Source: JALZHR01 sp036388475
GTDB lineage: Bacteria > Acidobacteriota > Blastocatellia > Pyrinomonadales > Pyrinomonadaceae
Direction: 5' to 3'
Length of the DNA stretch: 64,000 nucleotides
Assembly: GCA_036388475.1 (NCBI GenBank)
Contig: DASVRT010000119.1
Coordinates: 4,237 to 68,236, forward strand
Each line of letters opens with the position of its first letter. Position 1 is the first letter of the stretch. Both the position numbers and the translations under genes were made by a program. Under the pieces are notes generated by a model that was not told the origin of the DNA, searched no databases, and saw nothing but the letters and a program-made list of their open reading frames with translations. Shown here one piece after another: positions 16,781 to 25,369 of this stretch.

Positions 16781-18739
16781 ATGATTAAATTCGGTACGGA
16801 CATTTGCGCGGATTTTCACAACGCTTCTTCGAGAGAATGGCTCGAAACCAACGGCATCGGCGGTTTTGCTTCCGGCACGATTGCGGGCGCGAACACGCGC
16901 CGCTATCACGGGCTTTTGACGGCGGCGACCAAACCGCCGCTCGGTCGCGTGACGATGCTTTCCAAATTTGAAGAAACTCTCTTTATCGACGGCAAAGCGT
17001 TTGAGCTTTCCTCGAATCAATATCCGAACAAAATTCATCCCGAAGGCTTTCGATATTTAAAAACGTTTCGTCTCAAGCCGTTTCCGGTTTGGAATTTCGA
17101 AGCGGGCGGAATCGAAATCGAGAAAAAAGTTTTTATGCCTGACGGCGAGAATTCGACGGTTTGCCAGTGGTCGGTGGTCGGTGGTCAGTGGTCGGCGGCA
17201 GACCGGAGACCGGAAATCAGACTTGAATTAAAGCCGCTTTTATCCTTTTGCGATTATCACGCCTTGCAGCGCGAAAACGCTGATTTTAATGCCGATTACG
17301 AAGCTTCGGAAAACAGCGTTCGGGTCAAGCCGGACAATGAAATGCCCGCGCTTTTTTTTAATCATAATGCGCGAAGCGTTGAGAAAAGCGGTTTCTGGTA
17401 TCGCAACTTCGAATACGCCATCGAGCGCGAGCGCGGCTTTGATTTCCGCGAAGATTTGTTTCAGCCGTTTGTTTTGAAATTTGATTTGAGCGAAACGGCA
17501 GTCGTCGTTGCGGCGACGGAAAAGCGCGATTGGCGCGCCGCCGCAAATTTTGAAAAATCCGAAATCGGGCGGCGCGAAAAGTTAATCGAAAAAGCGTCGG
17601 CGAAAGACGATTTTACGAAACAGCTGGTGCTGGCGGCTGACCAATTTATCGTCTCGCGCGGCGCGGGCAGCAGCGTTATCGCCGGTTATCACTGGTTTTC
17701 CGATTGGGGACGCGACACGATGATTGCGCTCAGCGGTTTGACGCTGGCGACCAATCGCACCGAGATTGCGAAAAGCATTCTGCTCGAATTTTCCAAACAC
17801 ATTTCCGAAGGAATGCTGCCGAATCGCTTTCCCGATTCCAGCGAAGAAGCCGAATACAACACGGTCGATGCGACGCTCTGGTATTTTGAAGCGATTCGCG
17901 CTTACGCCGAAAAAACCGGAGATTACGATTTCGTCCGCGAAAATCTTTATGAAAAGCTCGCCGATATAATCGTCTGGCATCTGCGCGGCACGCGCTACAA
18001 CATTCACGTCGATACGGACGGCTTGCTTTACGCCGGAACGCCGAATGTGCAGCTCACCTGGATGGACGCGAAAATCGGCGATTTGGTTATCACGCCGCGC
18101 GTCGGCAAGCCGGTCGAGATTCAGGCGCTCTGGTATAACGCGCTGAAAATTATGGCGGATTTTGCCGAGCGTTTCGGCGACGCGGAAGACAAAGCGCGCT
18201 ATGAAGCGATGGCGGACGCGGCGCGTTACAGCTTTAACCAGGTTTTCTGGAACGAATCGGGCGAGTGTCTGTTTGACGTCGTGATAAACGGGCAACGCGA
18301 CGTTTCCGTCAGACCGAATCAGATTTTTGCCGTTAGCCTGACGCATTCGATGATTGATGAGAAACGCGCCCGAAAAATCGTCGAGAAAGTCGAAGCCGAG
18401 CTGCTAACCCCGGTCGGTCTGCGCTCACTTTCGCCGAATGACGCGCAATACTGCCCGGTTTATATCGGCGCGCCTTTCGAACGGGATTCCGCCTATCATC
18501 AAGGCACGGTCTGGGGCTGGCTCATCGGCGCATTTGTCGACGCTCATCGCAAAGTTTATCCCGACAATGAAAGCCGCGTCAGTGAAATTTTAGAAGGTTT
18601 CAAAAATCACCTGACCGAAGCCGGAGTCGGACAAATCTCTGAAATTTTCGACGCCGCCGCGCCTTTCAATCCGCGCGGCTGCATCGCGCAGGCTTGGAGC
18701 GTGGCGGAAGTCCTGCGAGTTTTGAATTTTAAGTTTTGA
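16781..18739 (+). CDS. glycogen debranching enzyme-type amylo-alpha-1,6-glucosidase (GH133-like)
   Basis: Cytoplasmic enzyme of 652 aa that removes alpha-1,6 branch residues from glycogen. The N-terminal domain has the family start (EWLETNGIGGFASGTIAG, NTRRYHGLL). The (alpha/alpha)6 catalytic domain from about residue 270 shows WFSDWGRDTMIALSGLTL, NTVDATLWYFEA and a C-terminal PFERDSAYHQGTVWGWL. The family's length is normal. Oddly, codons near 17165-17199 consist of 7-mer CAGTGGT/CGGTGGT repeats, giving CQWSVVGGQWSAADRR, which looks like an in-frame repeat insertion. The C-terminal NFKF also lies in the repeat that follows. Confidence 0.93.
   Translation: MIKFGTDICADFHNASSREWLETNGIGGFASGTIAGANTRRYHGLLTAATKPPLGRVTMLSKFEETLFIDGKAFELSSNQYPNKIHPEGFRYLKTFRLKPFPVWNFEAGGIEIEKKVFMPDGENSTVCQWSVVGGQWSAADRRPEIRLELKPLLSFCDYHALQRENADFNADYEASENSVRVKPDNEMPALFFNHNARSVEKSGFWYRNFEYAIERERGFDFREDLFQPFVLKFDLSETAVVVAATEKRDWRAAANFEKSEIGRREKLIEKASAKDDFTKQLVLAADQFIVSRGAGSSVIAGYHWFSDWGRDTMIALSGLTLATNRTEIAKSILLEFSKHISEGMLPNRFPDSSEEAEYNTVDATLWYFEAIRAYAEKTGDYDFVRENLYEKLADIIVWHLRGTRYNIHVDTDGLLYAGTPNVQLTWMDAKIGDLVITPRVGKPVEIQALWYNALKIMADFAERFGDAEDKARYEAMADAARYSFNQVFWNESGECLFDVVINGQRDVSVRPNQIFAVSLTHSMIDEKRARKIVEKVEAELLTPVGLRSLSPNDAQYCPVYIGAPFERDSAYHQGTVWGWLIGAFVDAHRKVYPDNESRVSEILEGFKNHLTEAGVGQISEIFDAAAPFNPRGCIAQAWSVAEVLRVLNFKF
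17165..17199. repeat. 7-mer tandem repeat (C[AG]GTGGT)x4-5 inside the debranching enzyme gene
   Basis: CAGTGGT, CGGTGGT, CGGTGGT, CAGTGGT, CGGCGGC in tandem. The motif matches the GTGGTCA family that forms a hairpin at 60426-60509. The reading frame is kept across the repeat. Confidence 0.85.
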
Positions 18740-18799
18740 GTTTGTGACTGAACAAATCATTCAAAACTCAAAACTTAAAATTCAAAACTCAAAACTTTC
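18724..18799. repeat. inverted repeat with AAAACTC/AAAACTT 7-mer arms
   Basis: TTTTGAATTTTAAGTTTTGAG on the left pairs with CTCAAAACTTAAAATTCAAAACTCAAAACTT units on the right. The left arm includes the last codons and stop of the debranching enzyme gene. Confidence 0.88.
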
Positions 18800-18923
18800 T
18801 GTCTTTTTCTGCGTATTTCCCTGACTGTTAATTATCTGAAAATTCCTCATTTTTGACGTTGAAGATAGTTTGCGGGCAATCTGTTGTAATCTCCTTTTTG
18901 ATTAAAAATTCGGAAAAACAGTT

Positions 18924-20492
18924 ATGAAAAAATTATCGACGGGCTTTTTACTTTTAGTTTTCATTTTTGTTCAAACCGCCGCTTTCGCGCAGGAAAGAGT
19001 TGACGAGCAGGTTCTGGCGCGGATTAAGGCGGAAGGATTTCAGAATTCTCAAATTATGGAAACGCTCGCTTATGTCACGGACGTTTTCGGCGGGCGGCTG
19101 ACCAATTCGCCGAATCTGAAAAACGCGCAGAACTGGACGCGCGACCGGATGATTTCGTGGGGCTTCGAGAACGTGCAGCTCGAAGCGTACGGAAATTGGG
19201 GCAAAGGCTGGAGCGTCGATAAATTTTCGGTGGAAATGTTCGAGCCGACTTATGACCGTCTGAACGCTTATCCTTTAGCCTGGACGCCTTCGACGAGCGG
19301 CACGATTTCGGGCAAGCCGACAATCGTTTCCATTCGCTCAAGCGCCGATTTCGCCAAATATCGCGGCAAGCTGAAAGGCGCAATCGTGATGAACGGTCGG
19401 TTTGATTTAAATTCGCCCGAATCGCGTTTCCAAACATTTTCAAAGCGCTTCACCGACGAAGAACTCGCCAGAGCGTCGCAGGCTACAGACCCAGCCAAAG
19501 ACGGCGAAATCAACGGCGGCGCGACCACTAATTATTGGGACGAGGAAAAAGACTGGCAGGTCGGGCTGGCGCGAGGAAAGGAAATAACGAAATTTTTTAA
19601 AGACGAGGGCGTTGCCGCGCTGATTCAGCCGAGCAGCCGCGCGAACGGAGTTTTGAGCGCGCAGGGTTATTACGAAACCGAGGCGAGTAAAAACGTTCCG
19701 ACCTTTGTCGTCGCCCGCGAGCAATACGCGCGAATCGTCCGCTTAACCGACAAAAACGTGTCCGTCAGGCTGGATCTGAATCTGCAAACGCGCGCTCAGG
19801 AAGATTCGGCGGGTTATAATGTGGTCGGTGAAATCGTCGGCAGCGACTCGAAATTAAAAGATGAAGTCGTGATGCTCGGCGGGCATTTCGATTCGTGGCA
19901 CGCGGCGACGGGCGCGACCGACAATGCCGCCGGCTGCATAGTGATGATGGAAGCCCTGCGGATTTTAAAAGCCATCGGCGCAAAACCGCGCCGCACGATT
20001 CGCGTCGTCTTGTGGAGCGGCGAAGAACAGGATTACGGCGGCTCGGTCGGCTACGTGAAAAAACATTTCGGCGACCCGCTGACGATGCAGTTAAAGCCCG
20101 AACACGAAAAGCTCGCCGCTTATTACAATCTCGACAACGGGACGGGCAAAATTCGCGGCGTTTTTTTGCAGGGCAATGAAGCCGTCCGCCCGATTTTCGA
20201 AGAATATCTGAAACCGTTCAACTATCTCGGCGCGAAAACGATTTCAATTTTAAATACGGGCGGCACAGACCATATGGTTTTCGATGCGGTCGGCTTGCCG
20301 GGTTTTCAGTTTATCCAGGACCCGATTGATTACAATACCCGCACGCACCACACGAATCTCGACGTGCTGGAAGCCGTCAACGAAGAAGATTTGAAAATCA
20401 ACGCCGTCATTATCGCCGCCTTTGCTTATCAAACGGCGATGCGCAACGAAAAACTGCCGCGCAAGCCTCTGCCGCAGCCGCAAACTAAGTAA
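18924..20492 (+). CDS. secreted M28-family zinc aminopeptidase-like peptidase
   Basis: Exported metallopeptidase of 522 aa. A signal peptide covers residues 1-22 (ending AAFAQ). Residues about 120-260 form a PA-type insert domain, as in many M28 proteins. The di-zinc site is visible in order: GGHFDSWH (His, Asp), GATDNAAG (Asp), LWSGEEQDYGG (Glu-Glu), YNLDNGTG, and GGTDHMVFD (His). It probably clips N-terminal residues from peptides in the periplasm or outside the cell. It stands alone, between two repeat hairpins. Confidence 0.92.
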   Translation: MKKLSTGFLLLVFIFVQTAAFAQERVDEQVLARIKAEGFQNSQIMETLAYVTDVFGGRLTNSPNLKNAQNWTRDRMISWGFENVQLEAYGNWGKGWSVDKFSVEMFEPTYDRLNAYPLAWTPSTSGTISGKPTIVSIRSSADFAKYRGKLKGAIVMNGRFDLNSPESRFQTFSKRFTDEELARASQATDPAKDGEINGGATTNYWDEEKDWQVGLARGKEITKFFKDEGVAALIQPSSRANGVLSAQGYYETEASKNVPTFVVAREQYARIVRLTDKNVSVRLDLNLQTRAQEDSAGYNVVGEIVGSDSKLKDEVVMLGGHFDSWHAATGATDNAAGCIVMMEALRILKAIGAKPRRTIRVVLWSGEEQDYGGSVGYVKKHFGDPLTMQLKPEHEKLAAYYNLDNGTGKIRGVFLQGNEAVRPIFEEYLKPFNYLGAKTISILNTGGTDHMVFDAVGLPGFQFIQDPIDYNTRTHHTNLDVLEAVNEEDLKINAVIIAAFAYQTAMRNEKLPRKPLPQPQTK

Positions 20493-20506
20493 TAAGATTT
20501 TAGCCC

Positions 20507-20640
20507 CGAAAGAACACGCAAAAGCAGGAAAAAGAAATCAGCCGTGAATAACACGAATATAAAATTAATTCGCGCCATTCGCGGCTGATTTCTCAATTCT
20601 TCCTTTCCGCCTTTCGTGTTCTTTCGCGGCTGATTTCTTT
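20507..20640. repeat. long inverted repeat, GAAAGAACACG / GAAATCAGCCG family
   Basis: The left arm (CCGAAAGAACACGC..., GAAAAAGAAATCAGCCG) and right arm (GCGGCTGATTTC..., CCTTTCGTGTTCTTTCGCGG) are imperfect complements. An ATAACACGAATA motif, shared with 39938-40003, lies in the centre. Confidence 0.8.
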
Positions 20641-20685
20641 TTCGGATAACTCGTTATTTTCTCAAACTCGGTTTATGATTCTGAA

Positions 20686-21405
20686 ATGCCCGAACTTGAA
20701 CACGAACATTCCGCCGAGGCGATTGCCGAGAGAATTTCTTCGGTCAAACACAATTACATCCGCGATTGGATTTACGGCGGAATAGACGGCGCGGTGACGA
20801 CTTTCGCCGTTGTTTCGAGCGTCGCGGGCGCGGAGCTTTCGCCTGTGATTGTGCTGATTCTGGGTTTTGCCAATCTGGTCGCGGACGGTTTTTCGATGGC
20901 GGCGAGCAATTTTTTAGGCACGCGCGCCGAACAGGAAGATTACAAGCGCATCGAGGAAATCGAATATCGCCACATTCGCGTCAACCCGGAAGGCGAGCGC
21001 GAGGAAATCCGCCAGATTTACCGCGACAAAGGTTTTGCGGGCGATGAGCTGGAAAAAGCGGTTGACCTGATCACCTCGGACAAAGACCGCTGGGTGCAGA
21101 CGATGCTGACCGAAGAATACGGCTTGCCGACGGAAATCCGCTCGGCGTGGAAAGCGGCGCTCAGCACGTTTACGGCGTTCGTCATTTGCGGGCTGGTTCC
21201 GCTCGTGCCTTATCTTTTCGGCGTCAAAAACTCTTTTTACGTTTCCTCCGCTTTGACGGGCGCGACGTTTTTTATTATCGGCTCGGTCAAAAGCCGCTGG
21301 TCAACCGCTTCGTGGCTGCGCTCCGGCTTGGAGACGTTTTTCGTCGGCGCGCTGGCGGCAATTCTGGCTTACGCGGTCGGCGTTTTATTGAAAGGAATGG
21401 CATAA
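20686..21405 (+). CDS. VIT1/CCC1-family iron/manganese transporter-like protein
   Basis: Membrane protein of 239 aa. It shows the VIT family layout. TM1 has GIDGAVTTFAVVSSVAGA and TM2 has FANLVADGFSMAASNFLG. A cytoplasmic acidic segment rich in Glu (EEIEYRHIRVNPEGEREEI) follows, which in the family binds metal. Three C-terminal membrane helices start at about residue 160. Related proteins move Fe2+ or Mn2+. The N-terminal HEHSAEAI stretch may add metal ligands. It is followed at once by an inverted repeat. Substrate and direction are inferred from the family only. Confidence 0.9.
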   Translation: MPELEHEHSAEAIAERISSVKHNYIRDWIYGGIDGAVTTFAVVSSVAGAELSPVIVLILGFANLVADGFSMAASNFLGTRAEQEDYKRIEEIEYRHIRVNPEGEREEIRQIYRDKGFAGDELEKAVDLITSDKDRWVQTMLTEEYGLPTEIRSAWKAALSTFTAFVICGLVPLVPYLFGVKNSFYVSSALTGATFFIIGSVKSRWSTASWLRSGLETFFVGALAAILAYAVGVLLKGMA

Positions 21406-21520
21406 ATGCAAAACGTCGAAAATGCAAAACGCAAAATGCAAAGTGCAAAATATTAGGATTCAAGATTCAAGATTCAAGATTTAATCTGTTCTTCCATTTT
21501 GCATTTTGCACTTTGCATTA
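21405..21520. repeat. inverted repeat with AAAATGC 7-mer arms and a GATTCAA 7-mer core
   Basis: The left arm holds AAAATGC/AAAACGC/AAAGTGC units and the right arm the complement (TTTTGCATTTTGCACTTTGCATTA). The loop holds three copies of GATTCAA. It separates convergent genes and touches the stop of the transporter gene. Confidence 0.9.
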
Positions 21521-21526
21521 ATTAAC

Positions 21527-22483
21527 TTATTCCTTGCTTTTCTCGTTTGTCTTTTCCACGTCCGTGATGACGGTCGTGCGCGCGGAGACGAAATATTTCA
21601 AACGCAAATAGTATGTGCATTGAACTTCGGGCGTCGTTCCGATTGATTTCAAAACGGCGTCGAAAGTTCCTTCCGCCAGCGGCTCGAAATAAAAAGTGCT
21701 GTTCTTGCGTTTTTCGACGGTGCGGTAAACGTTATCGACCTCGCCCGCTTCAAACGCCTTGTAGCTGTTGTAGGCTTCAAACGGCTGAAAGACGTCGAAT
21801 TGCTCTGCGGAAACGGTTATCGGCGTCAATTTTATGCCGACTTTGCCGAAATCGCCTTCTTTATTTTTGATGATTCTGACGGCTTCGCTGACCATCTGCG
21901 ATTTTATCTGCGACAAATCGCCGACGACGTAATCGACTTTCACTAGATCGAAAATGTCGTTCTGCGCGGCGAGCGAGACGATTTTTTCCAGCAAGGCGCG
22001 GTCGCGATAGCGGACGATAAAATTTTCCTTGATTTGAAAGCCCGAAACCTTTTCGCGCGCCGTGTTGCCTTTGACCGTGTAATCGTAAACGCGATTTTGC
22101 GTGATAAAATCGACGTAAGTATCGCCGGCGGAAACTCCCAAACCGTTTAATCCCGACCTGAAATCGTTAATCTGTTTTTCCAGTTTTCTGTTTGCCTCGG
22201 GAATGGTCGCCGCTTCCTGCGCCAGACCGAAAACGGCGGTGTATTCTTTCGCTTCGACCGTGGTTAAAACTTTCACGTCGATAAATTGGTAATGCGTAAT
22301 CGTCTGGTTTGCCGGGTCGATGCTGACCGAATCGACCGTGATTTTCGGCAGATTCGGCATTCTGCGCTGAACCGGCTGGTCGGTGCCGCCGCCGCGATTG
22401 CCGTAAACGCGATTACCGGCTTCCTGCCCAAAACTTGCGGAAACGAACAATAAACAAAATGCGAGCGATAAAGCTTTTTTCAT
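21527..22483 (-). CDS. SIMPL domain (DUF541) periplasmic protein
   Basis: Exported protein of 318 aa. The signal peptide is MKKALSLAFCLLFVSASFGQ, and AGGAG lies upstream. The body matches the SIMPL/DUF541 pattern: VKVLTTVEAKEYTAVFGLAQEA (N-terminal strands), GLGVSAGDTYVDFITQNRVYDYTV, and IVSLAAQNDIFDLVKVDYVV. SIMPL proteins form oligomers in the periplasm and are of uncertain role, some linked to stress. The C-terminal third is less conserved (YYLRLKYFVSARTTVITDVEK). It is convergent with the VIT-like gene. Confidence 0.82.
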   Translation of the reverse strand: MKKALSLAFCLLFVSASFGQEAGNRVYGNRGGGTDQPVQRRMPNLPKITVDSVSIDPANQTITHYQFIDVKVLTTVEAKEYTAVFGLAQEAATIPEANRKLEKQINDFRSGLNGLGVSAGDTYVDFITQNRVYDYTVKGNTAREKVSGFQIKENFIVRYRDRALLEKIVSLAAQNDIFDLVKVDYVVGDLSQIKSQMVSEAVRIIKNKEGDFGKVGIKLTPITVSAEQFDVFQPFEAYNSYKAFEAGEVDNVYRTVEKRKNSTFYFEPLAEGTFDAVLKSIGTTPEVQCTYYLRLKYFVSARTTVITDVEKTNEKSKE

Positions 22484-22676
22484 TTAAACGACTCCTGATT
22501 TTTAATCTAAAATTTGCCGCCGCAAAACGCTTTTTCACGCGTCGGTTCGATTTAAAGATTTTTCGCGGCAGAGACTACGCCGAAGACGCAGAATTTCTAA
22601 GTTTTTTGCTCAAGCGATTGGGCATTCGAGCGAATTAAAATTATTTTTGTTTTCTGCGCCCGCAAAAATCAACCTT

Positions 22677-22706
22677 TTGATAAATGCGCTTTAAATTGCG
22701 TAAGAT
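22677..22706 (+). promoter_or_regulatory. sigma-70 type promoter upstream of the Trm112 gene
   Basis: TTGATA (22677-22682) and TAAGAT (22701-22706) are separated by 18 bases, with the ATG at 22734. AAGGAG lies shortly before the start codon. Recognised by eye only. Confidence 0.55.
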
Positions 22707-22733
22707 GGTAAAAATTATTCTAAAGGAGCTTTT

Positions 22734-22910
22734 ATGGCAATCAGTCCCGAACTTTTGGAAATTCTTCGCTGTCCGAAGTGCAAATCGAAAGTCGAAATCA
22801 AAACCGACCGGAGCGGTTTGAAATGCGTCAATCCCGAATGCGCTCTGGTTTACCCGATTCGCGACGAAATTCCCGTGATGCTGGTCGAAGAAGCGACGAC
22901 GGAAAAATGA
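22734..22910 (+). CDS. Trm112 family zinc-binding protein
   Basis: A 58-aa protein. Translation gives MAISPELLEILRCPKCKSKV, then LKCVNPECALVYPIRDEIPVML. The CPKC and CVNPEC pairs form the zinc knuckle of the Trm112/YcaR family. A clear AAGGAGCTTTT sequence precedes the ATG. In bacteria these proteins are small and often stand near glycosyltransferase or envelope genes. Here a GT9 glycosyltransferase follows after 65 bases. Its exact role is not established. Confidence 0.92.
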   Translation: MAISPELLEILRCPKCKSKVEIKTDRSGLKCVNPECALVYPIRDEIPVMLVEEATTEK

Positions 22911-22973
22911 AAAACGGATAATGGACGATGGAAAATGAAGACGAATTTTCAGCTTTCCGTTTTCAATTTTCCA
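22901..22973. repeat. inverted repeat of GGAAAATGAA / TTTCCGTTTTCAATTTTCC type
   Basis: Tandem GGAAAAATGAAAAACGGATAATGG-type sequence pairs with TTTCCGTTTTCAATTTTCC. The stop of the Trm112 gene and an in-frame upstream ATG of the GT9 gene (22928) both fall in it. That makes the Met at 22976 the likelier GT9 start. Confidence 0.75.
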
Positions 22974-22975
22974 AT

Positions 22976-24019
22976 ATGATTATTGATTGGACAAAAGTTA
23001 ATCGCGTGCTCGTCGTGCGGCTGCGCTCAATCGGCGACACGGTTCTCGCGACGCCTTCGCTGGACGCTCTGCGGCAATTTTTGCCCGCCGCGCGGATTGA
23101 TATTCTGCTCGAAGATTGGGTCGCGCCCGTTCTGGAAGGCTTCGATGCGGTTGACAATGTTTTGAGTTTCAAAAAAGACGATTTTCGTTCGCGTCTGAAA
23201 ACGGCGCGGCAAATTCGGCGCGCGAAATACGATGTCGCTTTCAATCTGCACGGCGGAACGACGGCGACGTTTTTCGTGCGGGCGAGCGGCGCGCGCCACC
23301 GCGTCGGCTACGCGGAAAACCAATACAATTTTCTCTATAATCACCTGCTTTCTTCGGCGGCGGATTTCTGGCAGCGGGAAAAAACTCATTCCGCCGAACA
23401 GCAGCTTGCGCTGCTCGGATTTGTCGGCGTGCCAATCGCCGAAAAGCCGAAAAGCCGCCTTGTCGCGACGGAAAAAGCGTTAAATTCGATTGCAGAAAGA
23501 TTAGCCAAATCGCAAATCGCAAGTCGCAAATCGCAAATCGCTCTGCTTCATCCGGTCGCCGCGTTTGAAACGAAGCAGTGGGCGACGGAAAATTTTGCGC
23601 AAATTGCGGATTTTCTGCACCGGAAAGGTTTGCCGATTGTCGCCGTCGCCACCGGAAAAGAACGGGAAGTTCTGGAAAAGCTCAAACAGCTTTCATCGTT
23701 TCCGATTCTGACTTTTGACGATTTGACCCTGCCGGAAATCACGGCTTTAGCCTCGCAGGCGCAAATATTTGTCGGAAACGATTCGGGCATCGCGCATATC
23801 GCGGCGGCTGTCCAAGCGCCTTCGGTCGTCATTTTCGGCTCGTCAAACATTCATCACTGGCGACCGTGGACAAACGCGCCGCACGAAATCGTTTCCGAAA
23901 CTTTTGCCTGCCAGCCGTGCGCGGGTTATTTCTGCAAAGAATTCGGCGCGCCGAAATGTATTTTGAACGTTAAAGTCGAAAGCGTTATGCAGGCAATCCA
24001 AAAAATTCTGAAAACATAA
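22976..24019 (+). CDS. glycosyltransferase family 9 (ADP-heptose:LPS heptosyltransferase-like)
   Basis: GT-B glycosyltransferase of 347 aa from the Met at 22976. Family landmarks: VLVVRLRSIGDTVLATPSLDAL at the N-terminus, AFNLHGGTTATFFVRASGA, and the C-terminal nucleotide-sugar region FVGNDSGIAHIAAAVQAPSVVIFG. It would add heptose or a similar sugar to lipid A core or another glycan on the cytoplasmic face. Just before the conserved LLHPxA strand, the protein carries AKSQIASRKSQIA. This is encoded by tandem GCAAATC 7-mers (23512-23539) and looks like an in-frame repeat insertion into a surface loop. Confidence 0.92.
   Translation: MIIDWTKVNRVLVVRLRSIGDTVLATPSLDALRQFLPAARIDILLEDWVAPVLEGFDAVDNVLSFKKDDFRSRLKTARQIRRAKYDVAFNLHGGTTATFFVRASGARHRVGYAENQYNFLYNHLLSSAADFWQREKTHSAEQQLALLGFVGVPIAEKPKSRLVATEKALNSIAERLAKSQIASRKSQIALLHPVAAFETKQWATENFAQIADFLHRKGLPIVAVATGKEREVLEKLKQLSSFPILTFDDLTLPEITALASQAQIFVGNDSGIAHIAAAVQAPSVVIFGSSNIHHWRPWTNAPHEIVSETFACQPCAGYFCKEFGAPKCILNVKVESVMQAIQKILKT
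23504..23539. repeat. 7-mer tandem repeat (GCAAATC)x4-5 inside the GT9 gene
   Basis: GCCAAATC, then GCAAATC, GCAAGTC, GCAAATC, GCAAATC in tandem, in frame. The unit resembles the TTGCGAT/GATTTGC family of the intergenic hairpins at 6725 and 7440. Confidence 0.88.
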
Positions 24020-24045
24020 ATTGTTTGGTGAAATCGACTTGCGAA

Positions 24046-24080
24046 ACTAAAAAGGCGAGTCCCGATCGAGACTCGCCTTA
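24046..24080. terminator. bidirectional terminator between the GT9 gene and the BON lipoprotein gene
   Basis: A perfect stem AAGGCGAGTC / GACTCGCCTT around CCGATC or similar, between convergent genes. A-rich sequence lies on the left, so minus-strand transcripts end in a T run. Confidence 0.85.
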
Positions 24081-24103
24081 AGCGTTCAAATTAAATTTTG
24101 AAC

Positions 24104-24685
24104 TTATCTTTTGTTCGCATTGGCATTTGAGCCTTTCGTGTTGCCGGAATTGCCGCTGCTGACATTCGCCATCGAATCGTCGGGCGCGACTTTTAATTCG
24201 TTTTTCACGCTTTTCACGCCGTCGATGCCTTTGGCGACCTGTTCGGCTTTTGTTTTCTGAGCGGCGGTTTCGACCGTTCCTTTCAAGGTCACGACGTCGT
24301 TGGCGACATCGACGTTGACGGTTGATTCGCGCAAATCGCTCGTGCCTAACAATGCCGCGCGCGTTTTAAACCAAATCCAGCTGTCGTTGGCGCCCTGACC
24401 GATGTTGCTCGTGCCTTTGTCTCTTTCGTAGTCGGCGCGTTCTTTGTCGTATTGTTCGCGCGTCACGCTATTGGCGTTTGACCAGCGGTTCGTCGTAGTG
24501 GCGTTGTTGGTAGTGCTGACCACTGTCGTGTTATTGGCGTTGACGACACTTGCCGTGTTCGGATTATTTGAACGGCTGGCGTTCGTGCTGTTGACGACGC
24601 CGTTCGATTCATGACCGCCGCAGGCTGAAAAAATCAGCGCGGCTAAAATCATTCCTAAGCCTAAGCTATATAATTTGACTTTCAT
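24104..24685 (-). CDS. BON-domain lipoprotein
   Basis: Outer-membrane or periplasmic lipoprotein of about 193 aa. The start at 24685 has AGGAGGACAA before it, preferred over the upstream ATG at 24799. The signal peptide MKVKLYSLGLGMILAALIFSACGG ends in a lipobox (FSAC). A long Asn/Ser/Thr-rich linker follows. A BON domain near the C-terminus (ESTVNVDVANDVVTLKGTV, AEQVAKGIDGVKSVKNELKV) is of the OsmY/phospholipid-contact type, often linked to envelope stress. It is paralogous in its first 50 or so residues to the gene at 24927, which has lost the BON domain. Confidence 0.88.
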   Translation of the reverse strand: MKVKLYSLGLGMILAALIFSACGGHESNGVVNSTNASRSNNPNTASVVNANNTTVVSTTNNATTTNRWSNANSVTREQYDKERADYERDKGTSNIGQGANDSWIWFKTRAALLGTSDLRESTVNVDVANDVVTLKGTVETAAQKTKAEQVAKGIDGVKSVKNELKVAPDDSMANVSSGNSGNTKGSNANANKR

Positions 24686-24865
24686 TTGTCCTCCTAAAGA
24701 CTCTCCTGTTGTCTGTCTTAAAAAAATACATTTTTTTAAAAACAAGTGAATTGCGGCAAATTTCGTTCCATTGAGAATAAAATCACAAAAGAGCGACAAT
24801 TTTTACGCCGCCGTTAATTGCGCCGATGAAATGAATGAGGCGGCGATTATTAACGATAAAATCGA

Positions 24866-24897
24866 ATGAAAAAGGCGGGTTTTCCATAAAACCCGCC
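24866..24897 (-). terminator. rho-independent terminator of the Asn-rich lipoprotein gene
   Basis: GGCGGGTTTT pairs with AAAACCCGCC around CCAT. On the minus strand it is followed by a T-rich stretch. Confidence 0.75.
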
Positions 24898-24926
24898 GGA
24901 GTACTTATGCGAAATTCATTAAACCG

Positions 24927-25238
24927 TTATCGGTTGGTATTTGAATTTCTCATATTCGTATTGCCCGAATTAGTGCGCATATTCGAATTAGTAGTGTTCA
25001 TATTCGAATTTCTCATCGTGTTGTTGCCGCCCATATTCGAGTTCATATTCGCGTTGCTGTTGGTTGTCGTAATGACGGCGTTGGTGTTGCTGTTAGTAAC
25101 AACTGCCGTGTTATTGCTGTTCGTCCGGGTAGCGTTGGTGCTGTTGACCACGCCGTTGGACTCGGTTCCGCCGCACGCCGAAAAAGCGAGCGCCGCTAAA
25201 ATCATTCCTAATCCTAAACTGTATAATTTGACTCTCAT
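24927..25238 (-). CDS. small Asn/Met-rich lipoprotein, paralogue of the BON lipoprotein
   Basis: A 103-aa protein. The first 36 residues nearly repeat those of the gene at 24104 (MRVKLYSLGLGMILAALAFSACGG, TESNGVVNSTNATRTN), including the lipobox cysteine. The rest is low-complexity Asn/Met/Thr/Ser (MNSNMGGNNTMRNSN and similar) with no recognisable domain. GGAGG before the ATG (24xx paralogue-like leader) supports expression. It looks like a local duplication in which the linker grew and the BON domain was lost. The function is unknown; it may be a flexible surface or cell-wall spacer. Confidence 0.8.
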   Translation of the reverse strand: MRVKLYSLGLGMILAALAFSACGGTESNGVVNSTNATRTNSNNTAVVTNSNTNAVITTTNSNANMNSNMGGNNTMRNSNMNTTNSNMRTNSGNTNMRNSNTNR

Positions 25239-25369
25239 GGTTCCTCCTCAAATTCATTTGACATAAATGCGGGCGTTTTTGTCAAACGCGGGAATTAGGG
25301 CAAGTTTTGTTCCGTTGAAAGAAAAATCACGAAATAACGGCGGTTTCAGCCATATTTAAGGCTGGTTTC

